Part shown: piece after piece, positions 1 to 9,846 of the stretch
Position numbering within the stretch: position 1 is the first letter of the stretch
Layout: each line of letters starts with the position of its first letter
Source of the DNA: Panulirus ornatus
Taxonomy: Eukaryota; Arthropoda; Malacostraca; Decapoda; Palinuridae
Reading direction: 5' to 3'
Length of the DNA: 64,000 nucleotides
Assembly: GCF_036320965.1 (NCBI RefSeq)
Contig: NC_092241.1
Coordinates: 25,198,986-25,262,985, forward strand
Position numbers and translations under genes: made by a program
Notes under the pieces: generated by a model
The model's input: only the letters and a program-made list of their open reading frames with translations
Databases searched by the model: none
What the model was told of the DNA's origin: nothing

Positions 1-1595
1 GTCTGAGGACTGTCAGAATGCATGCAGAGTGCCACTGTACAAAGGCAAAGGGGATAAAAGTGAGTCTTCAAATTACAGAGGTATAAGTTTGTCAAGTATT
101 CCTGGGAAATCATATGGAAGGGTATTGACTGAGAGGGTGAAGGCATATACAGAGCATCAGACTGGGGAAGTGCAGTGTGGTTTCAGAAGTGGTAGAGGAT
201 GTATGTAAGAAATATTTAGAAATCTGAATCTGGAGAAAGCATATAATAGAGTTGATAGAGATGCTCTGAGGAAGGTATTAAGAACATATGGTGTGGGAGG
301 TAAGTTGCTAGAAGCAGTGAATAGTTTTCATTAAGGATGTAAGGCATGTGAACAAGTAGGAAGAGAGGAAACTCATTGGTACCCACCAAATGTCAGTTTG
401 CAGCAGGGGTGCGTGATGTCTCCATGGTTGTTTAATTTGTTTATGGATGGGGAGGGTAGGTAGGTGAATGCAGGAGTTCTGGAGAGAGGGGCAAGTATAA
501 AGTCTGTTGTGGATGACAGGGCTTGGGAAGTGAGTCAGTTTTTGTTAGCTGATAATATAGAGCTGGTGGCTGATTCGGGTGAGAAACTGCAGAAGCTGGT
601 GACTGAGTTTGGTAAAGTGTGTGAAAGAAGAAAGCTGACAGTAAATGTGAATAAGCGCAAAGTTATTAAGTTCAGTGGGGTTGAGGGACAAGTAAATTGG
701 GAGGTAAGTTTGAATGGAGAAAAACTGGTGGAAGTGAACTGTTTTAGATATCTGGGAGTGGATTTAGCAGTGGATGGAGCAATGGAAGAGGAAGTGAGTC
801 ACTGGGTGGGGGAGGGGGCAAAGGTTCTGAGAGCATAGAAGAATGTATGGAAGGCGATAATGTTATCTTGCAGAGCAAAAACTGGTATGTTTGAAGGAAT
901 AGTGGTTCCAACAATGTTATATAGTTGCGAGGCATGGGCTATAGATAGGGTTGTTCAGAGGAGGGTGGATGTGTTGGAAATGAGATATCTGAGGACAATA
1001 TGTGGTGTGAGATGGTTTGATCGAGTAAGCAATGAAAGGGAAAGAGAGATGTGTGGTAATAAAGAATTTGGTTGAGAGAGCAGAAGAGGGTGTACTGAAA
1101 TGGTTTGGTCACATGAAGAGAATGAGTGAGGAAAGAATGACAAAGACAATATGTGTCACAGGTGGATGGAACGAGGAGAAGTGGGAGACCAAATTGGAGG
1201 TGGAAGGATGGAGTGAAAAAGATTTTGAGTGATCGGGGCCTGAACATACAGGAAGGTGAAAGGTGTGAAAGTAATAGAGTGAATTGGAATGATGGGGTCG
1301 ACGTGCTGTCAGTGGATTGAACCAAGGCATGTGAAGCGTTTGGGGTAAACCATGGAAAGTTTTGTTGGGCCTAAATGTGGAAAGATCGCTGTGGTTTTGG
1401 TGCATTACACATGACAGCTCGAGACTGAGTTTGAACGAATCTGGCCTTTGTTGTCTTCTTCTAGTGCTACCTCGCATGCGCACAGGGGGAGGGGGGTGCC
1501 ATTTCGTGTGTATCGGGGTGGTGACAGGAATGGACAAAGGCAGCAAGTATGAATATGTACATGTGTATATATGTATATGTCTGTGTATGTATACA
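1..1595 (+). mobile_element. Family A RTE-like LINE copy 1, truncated, decayed
   Basis: The window opens inside the reverse transcriptase (RT) domain, at a segment reading like NACRVPLYKGKGDKSE. RT motif B (QQGCVMSPWLFNLFMD) is near 400-450. Motif C near 540-560 reads LLADN where better copies have FADDT, so the catalytic aspartate pair is damaged. The C-terminal domain (GVRWFDRVSN, WFGHMKRMSEER) continues in shifting frames to about 1325, and a long-type 3' UTR runs to about 1595, where a second copy abuts it without a complete tail. Stops and frameshifts throughout make it dead. It may extend left of the window. Confidence 0.9.
464..838 (+). pseudogene. RT palm/thumb fragment of LINE copy 1
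   Basis: This open stretch of 124 codons covers the end of the RT palm and the thumb: the degraded motif C, KLQKLVTEFGKVCERR, the NVNK-type motif D and CFRYLGVDLAVDG (motif E). It is a remnant of the single LINE ORF, not a host gene. Upstream the frame is broken at GEGR-stop (about 460), and downstream it ends in a TAG at 836-838. The normal product is a reverse transcriptase that copies its own RNA at a nicked target. Confidence 0.8.
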
Positions 1596-1803
1596 TGACA
1601 GAGTGTAAGAAAGTGTATATGTGACAGAGTGTAAGAAAGTAAACTCTAGATTGATATGGGTAAAACTGAAAGTGGATGGAGAGAGATGGGTGATTACTGG
1701 TGCATATGTACCTGGGCATGAGAAGAGAGATCATGAGAGGCAAGTGTTTTGGGAGAAGCTGAGTAAGTGCGTTACTAATTCTGATGCATGAGACCGGGTC
1801 ATA

Positions 1804-2370
1804 GTGATGGGTGATTTGAATGCAAAGGTGAGTAATGTGGCAGTTGAGGGAATAATTGGTGTACATGGGGTGTTCAGTGTTGTAAATGGAAATGGTGAAG
1901 AGATTGTAGATTTGTGTGCTGAAAAAGGACTGGTGATTGGGAATACTTGGTTTAAAAAGAGAGATATACATAAGTATACATTTGTAAGTAGGAGAGATGG
2001 CCAGAGACCGTTATTGGATTACATGTTAATTGAAAGGCACGTGAAAGAGAGACTTTTGGATGTTAATGTGCTGAGAGGTGCAACTGGAGGGATGTCTGAT
2101 CATTATCTTTTGGAGGATAAGGTGAAGATTTGTAGAGGTTTTCAGAAAAGAAGAGTGAATGTTGGGGTGAAGAGAGTGGTGAGAGTAAGTGAGCTTGGGA
2201 AGGAGACTTGTGTGAGGAAGTACCAGGAGAGACTGAGTGCAGAATGGAAAAAGGTGAGAGCAAAGGATGTAAGGGGAGTGGGGAGAAATGGGATGTATTT
2301 AGGGGGAAGCAGTGATGACTTGTGCAAAAGGTGCTTGTGGCATGAGAAGCATGGGAGGTGGGCTGATTAG
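1804..2370 (+). pseudogene. Endonuclease domain fragment of LINE copy 2
   Basis: This is the C-terminal two-thirds of an AP-type (exonuclease-endonuclease-phosphatase) endonuclease. Visible catalytic-core motifs are MGDLNAKV, TWFKKRDIHKYTFVSRRD, LLDYML and MSDHYL, which carry the Asp, Asn and His residues of the family. The N-terminal part with the SETKL glutamate is missing. A TGA just upstream (about 1789) and a frameshift near 2280 break it. The domain normally nicks target DNA for target-primed reverse transcription. Confidence 0.85.
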
Positions 2371-3618
2371 AAAGGGTAGTGAGTGGTGGGTTGAAGTAAG
2401 ATTATTAGTGAAAGAGAAGAGAGAGGCATGTGGACAACCTTTGCAGGGAAATACCGCAAATGACTAGATGTATAGAAGAAAGAGGCAGAGGGTGAAGAGA
2501 AAGGTGCAAGAGGTGAAAAAGAGGGCAAATGAGAGTTGGGGTGAGAGAATATCATTAAATTTTAGGGAGAATAAAAAGATATTTTGAAAGGAGGTAAATA
2601 AAGTGCATAAGACAAGAGAACAAATGGGAACATCGGTGAAGGGGGCTAATGGGGAGGTGACAAAAAGTTGTGGTGATGTCAGAAGGAGATAGAGTGAGTA
2701 TTTTAAAGGTTTGTTGAATGTGTTAGATGACAGAGTGGCAGATATAGGGTGTTTTGGTCGAGGTGGTGTGCAAAGTGATAGGGTTAGGGAGAATGATTTG
2801 GTAAACAAAGAAGAGGCAGTAAAAACTTTGCCGAAGATGAAAGCTGGCAAGGCAGCGGGTTTGAATGGTACCCCCGTGGAATTTATTAAAAAGCGGGGTG
2901 CGTGTGCTGTTAACTGGTTGGTAAGGATATCTAATGTATATATGACTCATTGGTAAGGATATTCAATGTATGTATGACTCATGATGAGGTGCCTGAGTAC
3001 TGGTGGAATGCATGCATAGTGCCACTGTACAAAGACAAATGGGATAAAGGTGAGTGCTCAAATTACAGAGGTATAAGTTTGTTGATGGATGTGCTGGAAA
3101 TGAGATGTTTGAGGACAATGTGTGGTGTGAGGTGGTTTGATCGAGTGAGTAACGTAAGGGTAAGAGAGATGTGTGGAAATAAAAAGAGCGTGGTTGAGAG
3201 AGCAGAAGAGGGTGTTTTGAAGTGGTTTGGGCACATGGAGAGGATGAGTGAGGAAAGATTGACCAAGAGGATATATGTGTCGGAGGTGGAGGGAACGAGG
3301 AGAAGAGGGAGACCAAATTGGAGGTGGAAAGATGGAGTGAAAAAGATTTTGTGTGATCGGGGCCTGAACATGCAGGAGGGTGAAAGGAGGGCAAGGAATA
3401 GAGTGAATTGGAGCGATGTGGTATACCGGGGTTGACGTGCTGTCAGTGGATTGAATCAGGGCATGTGAAGCGTCTGGGGTAAACCATGGAAAGCTGTGTA
3501 GGTATGTATATTTGCGTGTGTGGACGTATGTATATACATGTGTATGGGGGGGGGGTTGGGCCATTTCTTTCGTCTGTTTCCTTGCACTACCTCGCAAATG
3601 CGGGAGAAAGCGACAAAG

Positions 3619-3619
<1 letters not shown>

Positions 3620-3697
<78 letters not shown>
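3620..3697. repeat. (TAA)n followed by (TA)n microsatellite
   Basis: About ten TAA units followed by about 24 TA units directly extend the 3' end of LINE copy 2. Short-unit tails are typical of RTE-type LINEs. The TA run is probably a later expansion. Confidence 0.9.
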
Positions 3698-3701
<4 letters not shown>

Positions 3702-3775
3702 ATATATGTATATTTTTTTTTTTTCCAAGCTAGAAGTTTCAGTTTTCTAAATTGTTTCTTACATTTTTCATATGT

Positions 3776-3850
3776 ATATATATGTATGTGTGTGTGTGTA
3801 TATGCGCGTGTGTGTGTGTATGTGTGTGTATGTGTATATATATATATGTA
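3776..3850. repeat. GT/GTAT-rich simple repeat
   Basis: Imperfect TATG and GTGTGT units separate LINE copy 2 from the 5' end of copy 3. Positions 3710-3775 hold a T-rich stretch with nothing recognisable. Confidence 0.8.
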
Positions 3851-4041
3851 TATTATCCCTGGGGATAGGGGTGAAAGAATACTTCCCACGCATTCCTCGC
3901 GTGTCGTAGAAAGTGACTAGAGGGGACGGGAGCGGGGGGCCAGAAATCCTCCCCTCCTTGTATTTTTTTAACTTTCTAAAATGGGAAACAGAAGAAGGAG
4001 TCACGCGGGGAGTGCTCATCCTCCTCCAAGGCTCAGATTGG

Positions 4042-5091
4042 GGTGCCTAAATGTGTGTGGATGTAACCAAGATGTGAAAAAAGGAGAGATAGGTAGTATG
4101 TTTGAGGAAAGGAACCTGGATGTTTTGGCTCTGAGTGAAACGAAGCTCAAGGGTAAAGGGGAAGTGGTTTGGGAATGTCTTGGGAGTAAAGTCAGGGGTT
4201 AGTGAGAGGACAAGAGCAAGGGAAGGAGTAGCACTACTCCTGAAACAGGAGTTGTGGGAGTATGTGATAGAATGTAAGAAAGTAAATTCTCAATTAATAT
4301 GGGTAAAACTGAAAGTTGATGGAGAGAGATGGGTGATTATTGGTGCATATGCACCTGGGCATGAGAAGAAAGATCATGAGAGGCAAGTGTATTGGGAGCG
4401 TCTGAATGAGTGTGTTAGTGGTTTTGATGCACGAGACCGGGTTATAGTGATGGGTGATTTGAATGCAAAGGTGAGTAATGTGGCAGTTGAGGGAATAATT
4501 GGTATACATGGGGTGTTCAGTGTTGTAAATGGAAATGGTGTAGAGCTTGTAGATTTATGTGCTGAAAAAGGACTGGTGATTGGGAATACCTGGTTTAAAA
4601 AGCGAGATATACATAAGTATACTTATGTAAGTAGGAGAGATGGCCAGAGAGCTTTACTGGATTACGTGTTAATTGACAGGCGTGCGAAAGAGAGACTTTT
4701 GGATGTTAATGTGCTGAGATATGCAACTAGAGGGATGTCTGATCATTATCTTGTGGAGGCTAAGGTGAAGATTTGTATGGGTTTTCAGAGAAAAAGAGTG
4801 AATGTTGGGGTGAAGAGGGTGGTGAGAGTAAGTGAGCTTGGGAAGGAGACTTGTGTGAGGAAGTACCAGGAGAGACTGAGTACAGAATGGAAAAAGGTGA
4901 GAACAATGGAAGTAAGGGGAGTGGGGGAGGAATGGGATGTATTTAGGGAATCAGTGATGGATTGCGCAAAAGATGCTTGTGGCATGAGAAGAGTGGGAGG
5001 TGGGTTGATTAGAAAGGGTAGGGAGTGGTGGGATGAAGAAGTAAGAGTATTAGTGAAAGAGAAGAGAGAGGCATTTGGACGATTTTTGTAG
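4042..5091 (+). pseudogene. AP-type endonuclease domain of LINE copy 3
   Basis: In order it shows GCLNVCGCNQD, LALSETKL (the catalytic Glu of the family), VIIGAYAPG, VIVMGDLNAKV (Asp/Asn), HKYTYVSRRD, LLDYVLID and MSDHYLVEAK (the C-terminal Asp-His pair), so every usual catalytic motif is present. Other copies start with Met where this one has TTG (Leu), so its own start codon is lost. A 2-nt deletion near 4166 shifts the frame. The domain ends at a TAG (5089-5091) where other copies have CAG. After that stop the same frame continues into RT, so this was a single polyprotein. Confidence 0.88.
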
Positions 5092-5226
5092 GGAAAAAAT
5101 GCAATTGAGTGGGAGACGTATAAAAGAAAGAGACAGGAGGTCAAGAGAAAGGTGCAAGAGGTGAAAAAAAGGGCAAATGAGAGTTGAGGTGAGAGAGTAT
5201 CATTAAATTTTAGGGAGAATAAAAAG

Positions 5227-6975
5227 ATGTTCTGGAAGGAGGTAAATAAAGTGCGTAAGACAAGGGAGCAAATGGGAACTTCAGTGAAGGGCGCAAATGG
5301 GGAGGTGATAACAAGTAGTGGTGATGTGAGAAGGAGATGGAGTGAGTATTTTGAAGGTTTGTTGAATGTGTTTGATGATAGAATGGCAGATATAGGGTGT
5401 TTTGGTCGAGGTGGTGTGCAAAGTGAGAGGGTTAGGGAAAATGATTTGGTAAACAGAGAAGAGGTAGTAAAAGCTTTGCGGAAGATGAAAGCCGGCAAGG
5501 CAGCAGGTTTGGATGGTATTGCAGTGGAATTTATTAAAAAAGGGGGTGACTGTATTGTTGACTGGTTGGTAAGGTTATTTAATGTATGTATGACTCACGG
5601 TGAGGTGCCTGAGGATTGGTGGAATGTGTGCATAGTGCCATTGTACAAAGGCAAAGGGGATAAGAGTGAGTGCTCAAATTACAGAGGTATAAGTTTGTTG
5701 AGTATTCCTGGGAAATTATATGGGAGGATATTGATTGAGAGGGTGAAGGCATGTACAGAGCGTCAGATTGGGGAAGAGCAGTGTGGTTTCAGAAGTGGTA
5801 GAGGATGTGTGGATCAGGTGTTTGCTTTGAAGAATGTATGTGAGAAATACTTAGAAAAGCAAATGGATTTGTATGTAGCATTTATGGATCTGGAGAATGC
5901 ATATGATAGAGTTGATAGAGATGTTCTGTGGAAGGTATTAAGAATATATGGTGTGGGAGGCAAGTTGTTAGAAGCAGTGAAAAGTTTTTATCGAGGATGT
6001 AAGGCATGTGTACGTGTAGGAAGAGAGGAAAGTGATTGGTTCTCAGTGAATGTAGGTTTGCGGCAGGGGTGTGTGATGTCTCCATGGTTGTTTAATTTGT
6101 TTATGGATGGGGTTGTTAGGGAGGTGAATGCAAGAGTTTTGGAAAGAGGGGCAAGTATGAAGTCTGTTGGGGATGAGAGAGCTTGGGAAGTGAGTCAGTT
6201 GTTGTTCGCTGATGATACAGCGCTGGTGGCTGATTCATGTGAGAAACTGCAGAAGCTGGTGACTGAGTTTGGTAAAGTGTGTGAAAGAAGAAAGTTAAGA
6301 GTAAATGTGAATAAGAGCAAGGTTATTAGGTACAGTAGGGTTGAGGGTCAAGTCAATTGGGAGGTGAGTTTGAATGGAGAAAAACTGGAGGAAGTGAAGT
6401 GTTTTAGATATCTGGGAGTGGATCTGGCAGCGGATGGAACCATGGAAGCGGAAGTGGATCATAGGGTGGGGGAGGGGGCGAAAATTCTGGGAGCCTTGAA
6501 GAATGTGTGGAAGTCGAGAACATTATCTCGGAAAGCAAAAATGGGTATGTTTGAAGGAATAGTGGTTCCAACAATGTTGTATGGTCGCGAGGCGTGGGCT
6601 ATGGATAGAGTTGTGCACAGGAGGATGGATGTGCTGGAAATGAGATGTTTGAGGACAATGTGTGGTGTGAGGTGGTTTGATCGAGTAAGTAACGTAAGGG
6701 TAAGAGAGATGTGTGGAAATAAAAAGAGCGTGGTTGAGAGAGCAGAAGAGGGTGTTTTGAAATGGTTTGGGCACATGGAGAGAATGAGTGAGGAAAGATT
6801 GACCAAGAGGATGTATGTGTCGGAGGTGGAGGGAACGAGGAGAAGAGGGAGACCAAATTGGAGGTGGAAAGATGGAGTGAAAAAGATTTTGTGTGATCGG
6901 GGCCTGAACATGCAGGAGGGTGAAAGGAGGGCAAGGAATAGAGTGAATTGGAGCGATGTGGTATACCGGGGTTGA
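5227..6975 (+). pseudogene. Reverse transcriptase and C-terminal domain of LINE copy 3
   Basis: This 582-codon open frame is the longest RT segment in the window. It reads KAAGLDGIAVEF, then NYRGISLLSIPGKLYGR, QCGFRSGRGCVDQVFAL, AFMDLENAYDRVDR (motif A Asp), LRQGCVMSPWLFNLFMD (B), LLFADDTALVADS (C, Asp-Asp intact), NVNKSKVI (D) and FRYLGVDLAADG (E). A C-terminal domain follows with MLYGREAW, LRTMCGVRWFDRVSN, KWFGHMERMSEER and RRGRPNWRWKDGVK, a signature shared by RTE-type LINEs. It ends at TGA just after YRG. It is in frame with the upstream EN, separated only by two point nonsense mutations (TAG 5089, TGA near 5186). Confidence 0.9.
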
Positions 6976-7172
6976 CGTGCCGTCAGGGGATTGAATCAGG
7001 GCATGTGAAGCGTCTGGGGTAAACCATGGAAAGCTGTGTAGGTATGTATATTTATGTGTGTGGACGTATGTATATACATGTGTATGGGGGTGGGTTGGGC
7101 CATTTCTTTCGTCTGTTTCCGTGCGCTACCTCGCAAACGCGGGAGACAGCACAAAAAAAAAAAAAAAAAAAA

Positions 7173-8905
7173 GTTTGTTGAGTATTCCTGGGAAATTATA
7201 TGGAAGGGTATTGATTGAGAGGGTGAAGGCATGTACAGAGCATCAGATTGGGAAAGGGCAGTTTGGTTTCAGAAGTGGTAGAGGATGTGTGGATCAGGTG
7301 TTTGCTTTAAAGAATGTATGTGAGAAATACTTAGAAAAGCAAAGGGATTTGCATGTAGCTTTTATGGATCTGGAAAAGGCATATGAAAGAGTTGATAGAG
7401 ATGCTCTGTGGAAGGTACTAAGAATATATGGTACAGGAGGCAAGTTGTCAGAAGCAGTGAAAAGTTTTTATTGAGGATGTAAGGCTTGTGTACGAGTAGG
7501 AAGAGAGGAAAGCGATTGGTTCTCAGTGAATGTCGGTTTGTGGCAGGGGTGCTTGATGTCTCCATGGTTGTTTAATTTGTTTATGGATGGGGTTGTTAGG
7601 GAGGTGAATGCAAGAGTTTTGGAGAGAGGGGCAAGTATGCAGTCTGTTGTGGATGAGAGAGCTTGGGAAGTGAGTCAGTTGTTGTCTGCTGATGATACAG
7701 GGCTGGTGGCTGATTCGGGTGAGAAACTGCAGAAGCTGGTGACTGAGTTTGGTAAAGTGTGTGAAAGAAGAATGCTGAGAGTAAATGTGAATAAGAACAA
7801 GGTTATTAGGTACAGTAGGGTTGAGGGACAAGTCAATTGGGAGGTAAGTTTGAATGGAGAAAAACTGGAGGAAATGAAGTGTTTTAGATATCTGGGAGAG
7901 GATTTGGCAGCGGATGGAACCATGGAAGCAGAAGTGAGTCACAGGGTGTGGGAGGGGGAGGGGGCGAAAGTTCTGGGAGCATTGAAACATGTTTGGAAGG
8001 CGAGAACATTATCTTGGAAAGCAAAAATGGGTATGTTTGAAGGAATAGTGTTTCCAACAATGTTATATGGTTGTGAGGCATGGGCTATAGATAGAGCTGT
8101 GTGGAGGAGGGTGGATGTGTTGGAAATAAGATGTTTGAGGACAATATGTGGTGTGAGGTGGTTTGATCAAGTAAGTAATGAAAGGGTAAGAGAGACGTGT
8201 GGTAATAAAAAGAGTGTGGTAATAAAAAGAGTGTGGTTGAGAGATCAGAAGAGGGTGTTTTGAAATGGTTTGGTCACATGAAGAGAATGAGTGAGGAAAG
8301 ATTGACAAGGAGGATATATGTGTCAGAGGTGGAGGGAACAAGAAGTGGGAGACCAAACTGGAGGTGGTGGAAAGATGGAGTGAAAAAGATTTTGAGCGAT
8401 CGGGGCCTGAACATGCAGGAGGGTGAAAGACATAAAAGGAATAGAGTGAACTGGAACGATGTGGTATACCGGGGTTGACGTGCTGCCAATGGATTGAACC
8501 AAGGCATGTGAAGCGTCTGGGCAAAACCACGGAAAGTTTTGTAGGGCCTGGATGTGGAAAGGGAGCTGTGGTTTTGGTGCACTATACATGACAGCTAGAG
8601 ACTGAATGTGAACGAATGTGGCATTTGTTGTTTTTTCCTTGTGCTACCTCGCACATATGTGGGTTAGGGGGTCGTCACTTCATGTGTGGCAGGGTGGCGA
8701 CAGGAATGAATAAAGGCAAGAATGTGTTACGTGGATGTGTATATGTCTGTGTATATTTATATATGTATACATTGAAATGTATAGGTATGTAAATGTGCAT
8801 GTGTGCACGTGTATGTGTATACATGTGTGTGTGGGTGGGTTGGCCCATTCTTTCGTCTGTTTCCTTGCACTACCTCGCTAACAAGGGAGACAGTGACAAA
8901 GTATA
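7173..8905 (+). mobile_element. Family A LINE copy 4, 5'-truncated at RT
   Basis: The copy starts abruptly at GTTTGTTGAGTATTCCTGGG (SLLSIPGK), right after the poly-A of copy 3. The RT reads through motif A (AFMDLEKAYERVDR) to a TGA at 7472-7474 replacing Arg. RT resumes at 7526 (CLMSPWLFNLFMD, SADDTGLVAD). A 17-nt tandem duplication at about 8201-8238 (AATAAAAAGAGTGTGGT) shifts the frame inside the C-terminal domain, which ends at about 8478. The 3' UTR is long-type and ends in GACAAAGTATAATAATAAA. Confidence 0.9.
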
Positions 8906-9080
8906 ATAATAAAAAGAAAATGTTTACATATGTATACGTTGAAATGTATAGGTATGTATATGTGTGTGTGTGTGTGTGGGCAAGTATGTGGGTGGGCTGG
9001 GCCATTCTTTTCATCTGTATCCTTGCGTTACCTTGCTAAGGTGAAAGACAGCGACAAAGTATAATGAATAAATAAATAAT
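8906..9080 (+). mobile_element. Extra solo 3' tail of family A LINE
   Basis: After the tail of copy 4, a second and more diverged copy of only the last ~150 nt of the element follows: GTATACGTTGAAATGTATAG, GGGCTGGGCCATTC, GCGTTACCTTGCTAAGG, GACAGCGACAAAGTATAATG, then (AATA)n. It is either a very short 5'-truncated insertion into the A-rich tail or a tail duplication. Confidence 0.75.
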
Positions 9081-9756
9081 AATTACTTTCAAATACTTAA
9101 ACTCATAATCACCTATTTCCTTTCAAGGATGGTGGAATAAAACGGAATGAACAGTATATGTGAACTATATGGGGTTAATTGTCGTCACATCTGGTTGATG
9201 ATGGAGTGATATCAAAAGGAAAGGAGGGCAATGTAAGACTGCCAGAGAGTTATAAGAAAGTGGGTAATAAATTAGTGCAATTCCGATAACATTAACAAAT
9301 AAATGTAAAATATAACAACTAACAATACAGCATGCAGACTCATGGAGAGTAAAATTAAAAAACAATTGAAGTTATGATTGTATGTACGTATGTATTTTGT
9401 AAAAGAAAAAAGAAAATGAATTGGATATGAATATATCAACTACAGACTATGTGCCAATCCCACCAGACTAGATATATACCCTTTTGGAGAAAGTTTTGCT
9501 ACAAGAAACCTAAAATGATACAGATACTTCTCTTTAGGATACCACTTGCTCCTGCAAGTTCTTAAACATATTATAGTAAAAAGCCTTTTTATACTGGATT
9601 AATTATTTCATGTATTCCTGCTTGGAAAGAGATCATACAAGTAAAACTGTAGTTTAACAATATGCTTAATTGACATAGGAATCATATCACACAATTTGCT
9701 TTACTAACTAACGTTTAGTGATACCCAGCTATATCTAAATTACTTTATTCTTCCTT
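9081..9756. other. AT-rich stretch with no recognised feature
   Basis: Both strands were read. Open frames are short, without recognisable motifs. No RNA gene or repeat is recognised. Confidence 0.6.
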
Positions 9757-9846
9757 TTTCTTTTATGTTGAAGGCTCCAGTCATGGAAAAAAGTCCACAT
9801 CAAGGCTGGACCTTAATTGAAATAATATAGAGAAATATGAAAAAGA
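9757..9846 (-). mobile_element. Left part of family B LINE copy B1 (3' UTR)
   Basis: The + strand text CTTTTATGTTGAAGGCTCCA and the following ~70 nt match the 3' region of the second family B copy at 23123-23200. The family B sequence stops at ATGAAAAAGA (9837-9846) and resumes after the same ten bases at 13400-13409. The family A element between them therefore inserted into this older LINE. Confidence 0.75.
9837..9846. repeat. Target-site duplication, left copy
   Basis: ATGAAAAAGA, repeated exactly at 13400-13409 and flanking the 5'-inverted family A insertion. The host sequence on both sides is the 3' UTR of one family B LINE, which supports a true duplication. Confidence 0.75.

Larger units (their letters stand above)
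1596..3697 (+). mobile_element. Family A LINE copy 2 with internal RT deletion and short 3' UTR
   Basis: The copy starts inside the endonuclease (EN) domain (KKVNSRLIWVKLKVDG), so it is 5'-truncated. The 5' junction carries a short tandem repeat of GACAGAGTGTAAGAAAGT. EN runs to about 2370, followed by the linker and the N-terminal part of RT. At about 3081 the sequence jumps from RGISLL straight to MDVLEMRCLRTMCGVRW, deleting most of the RT palm including motifs A to E. The C-terminal domain ends with a stop at about 3435, then comes a short-type 3' UTR and a (TAA)n tail from 3620 running into (TA)n. A second local duplication (TTGGTAAGGATAT) lies at 2918-2965. Confidence 0.9.
3858..7172 (+). 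mobile_element. Family A RTE-like LINE copy 3, almost full length
   Basis: This is one of the most complete sense-strand copies. The 5' UTR begins at CCCTGGGGATAGGGG, the coding region starts at the conserved GCLNVCGCNQD segment near 4042, EN and RT follow in order, and a short-type 3' UTR leads into a pure poly-A run (7153-7172). Only three clear coding lesions are visible: a 2-nt loss near 4166, TAG at 5089-5091 and TGA near 5186. The window-wide consensus element is about 3.4 kb with a single ORF of about 975 codons, which fits the RTE clade (EN plus RT, no separate ORF1, short 3' UTR). Confidence 0.93.

Noticed and set aside
3620..3697. (TAA)n/(TA)n as a replication or promoter element
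   Set aside because: It directly continues a LINE tail, so it is explained as a retrotransposon tail and microsatellite expansion.
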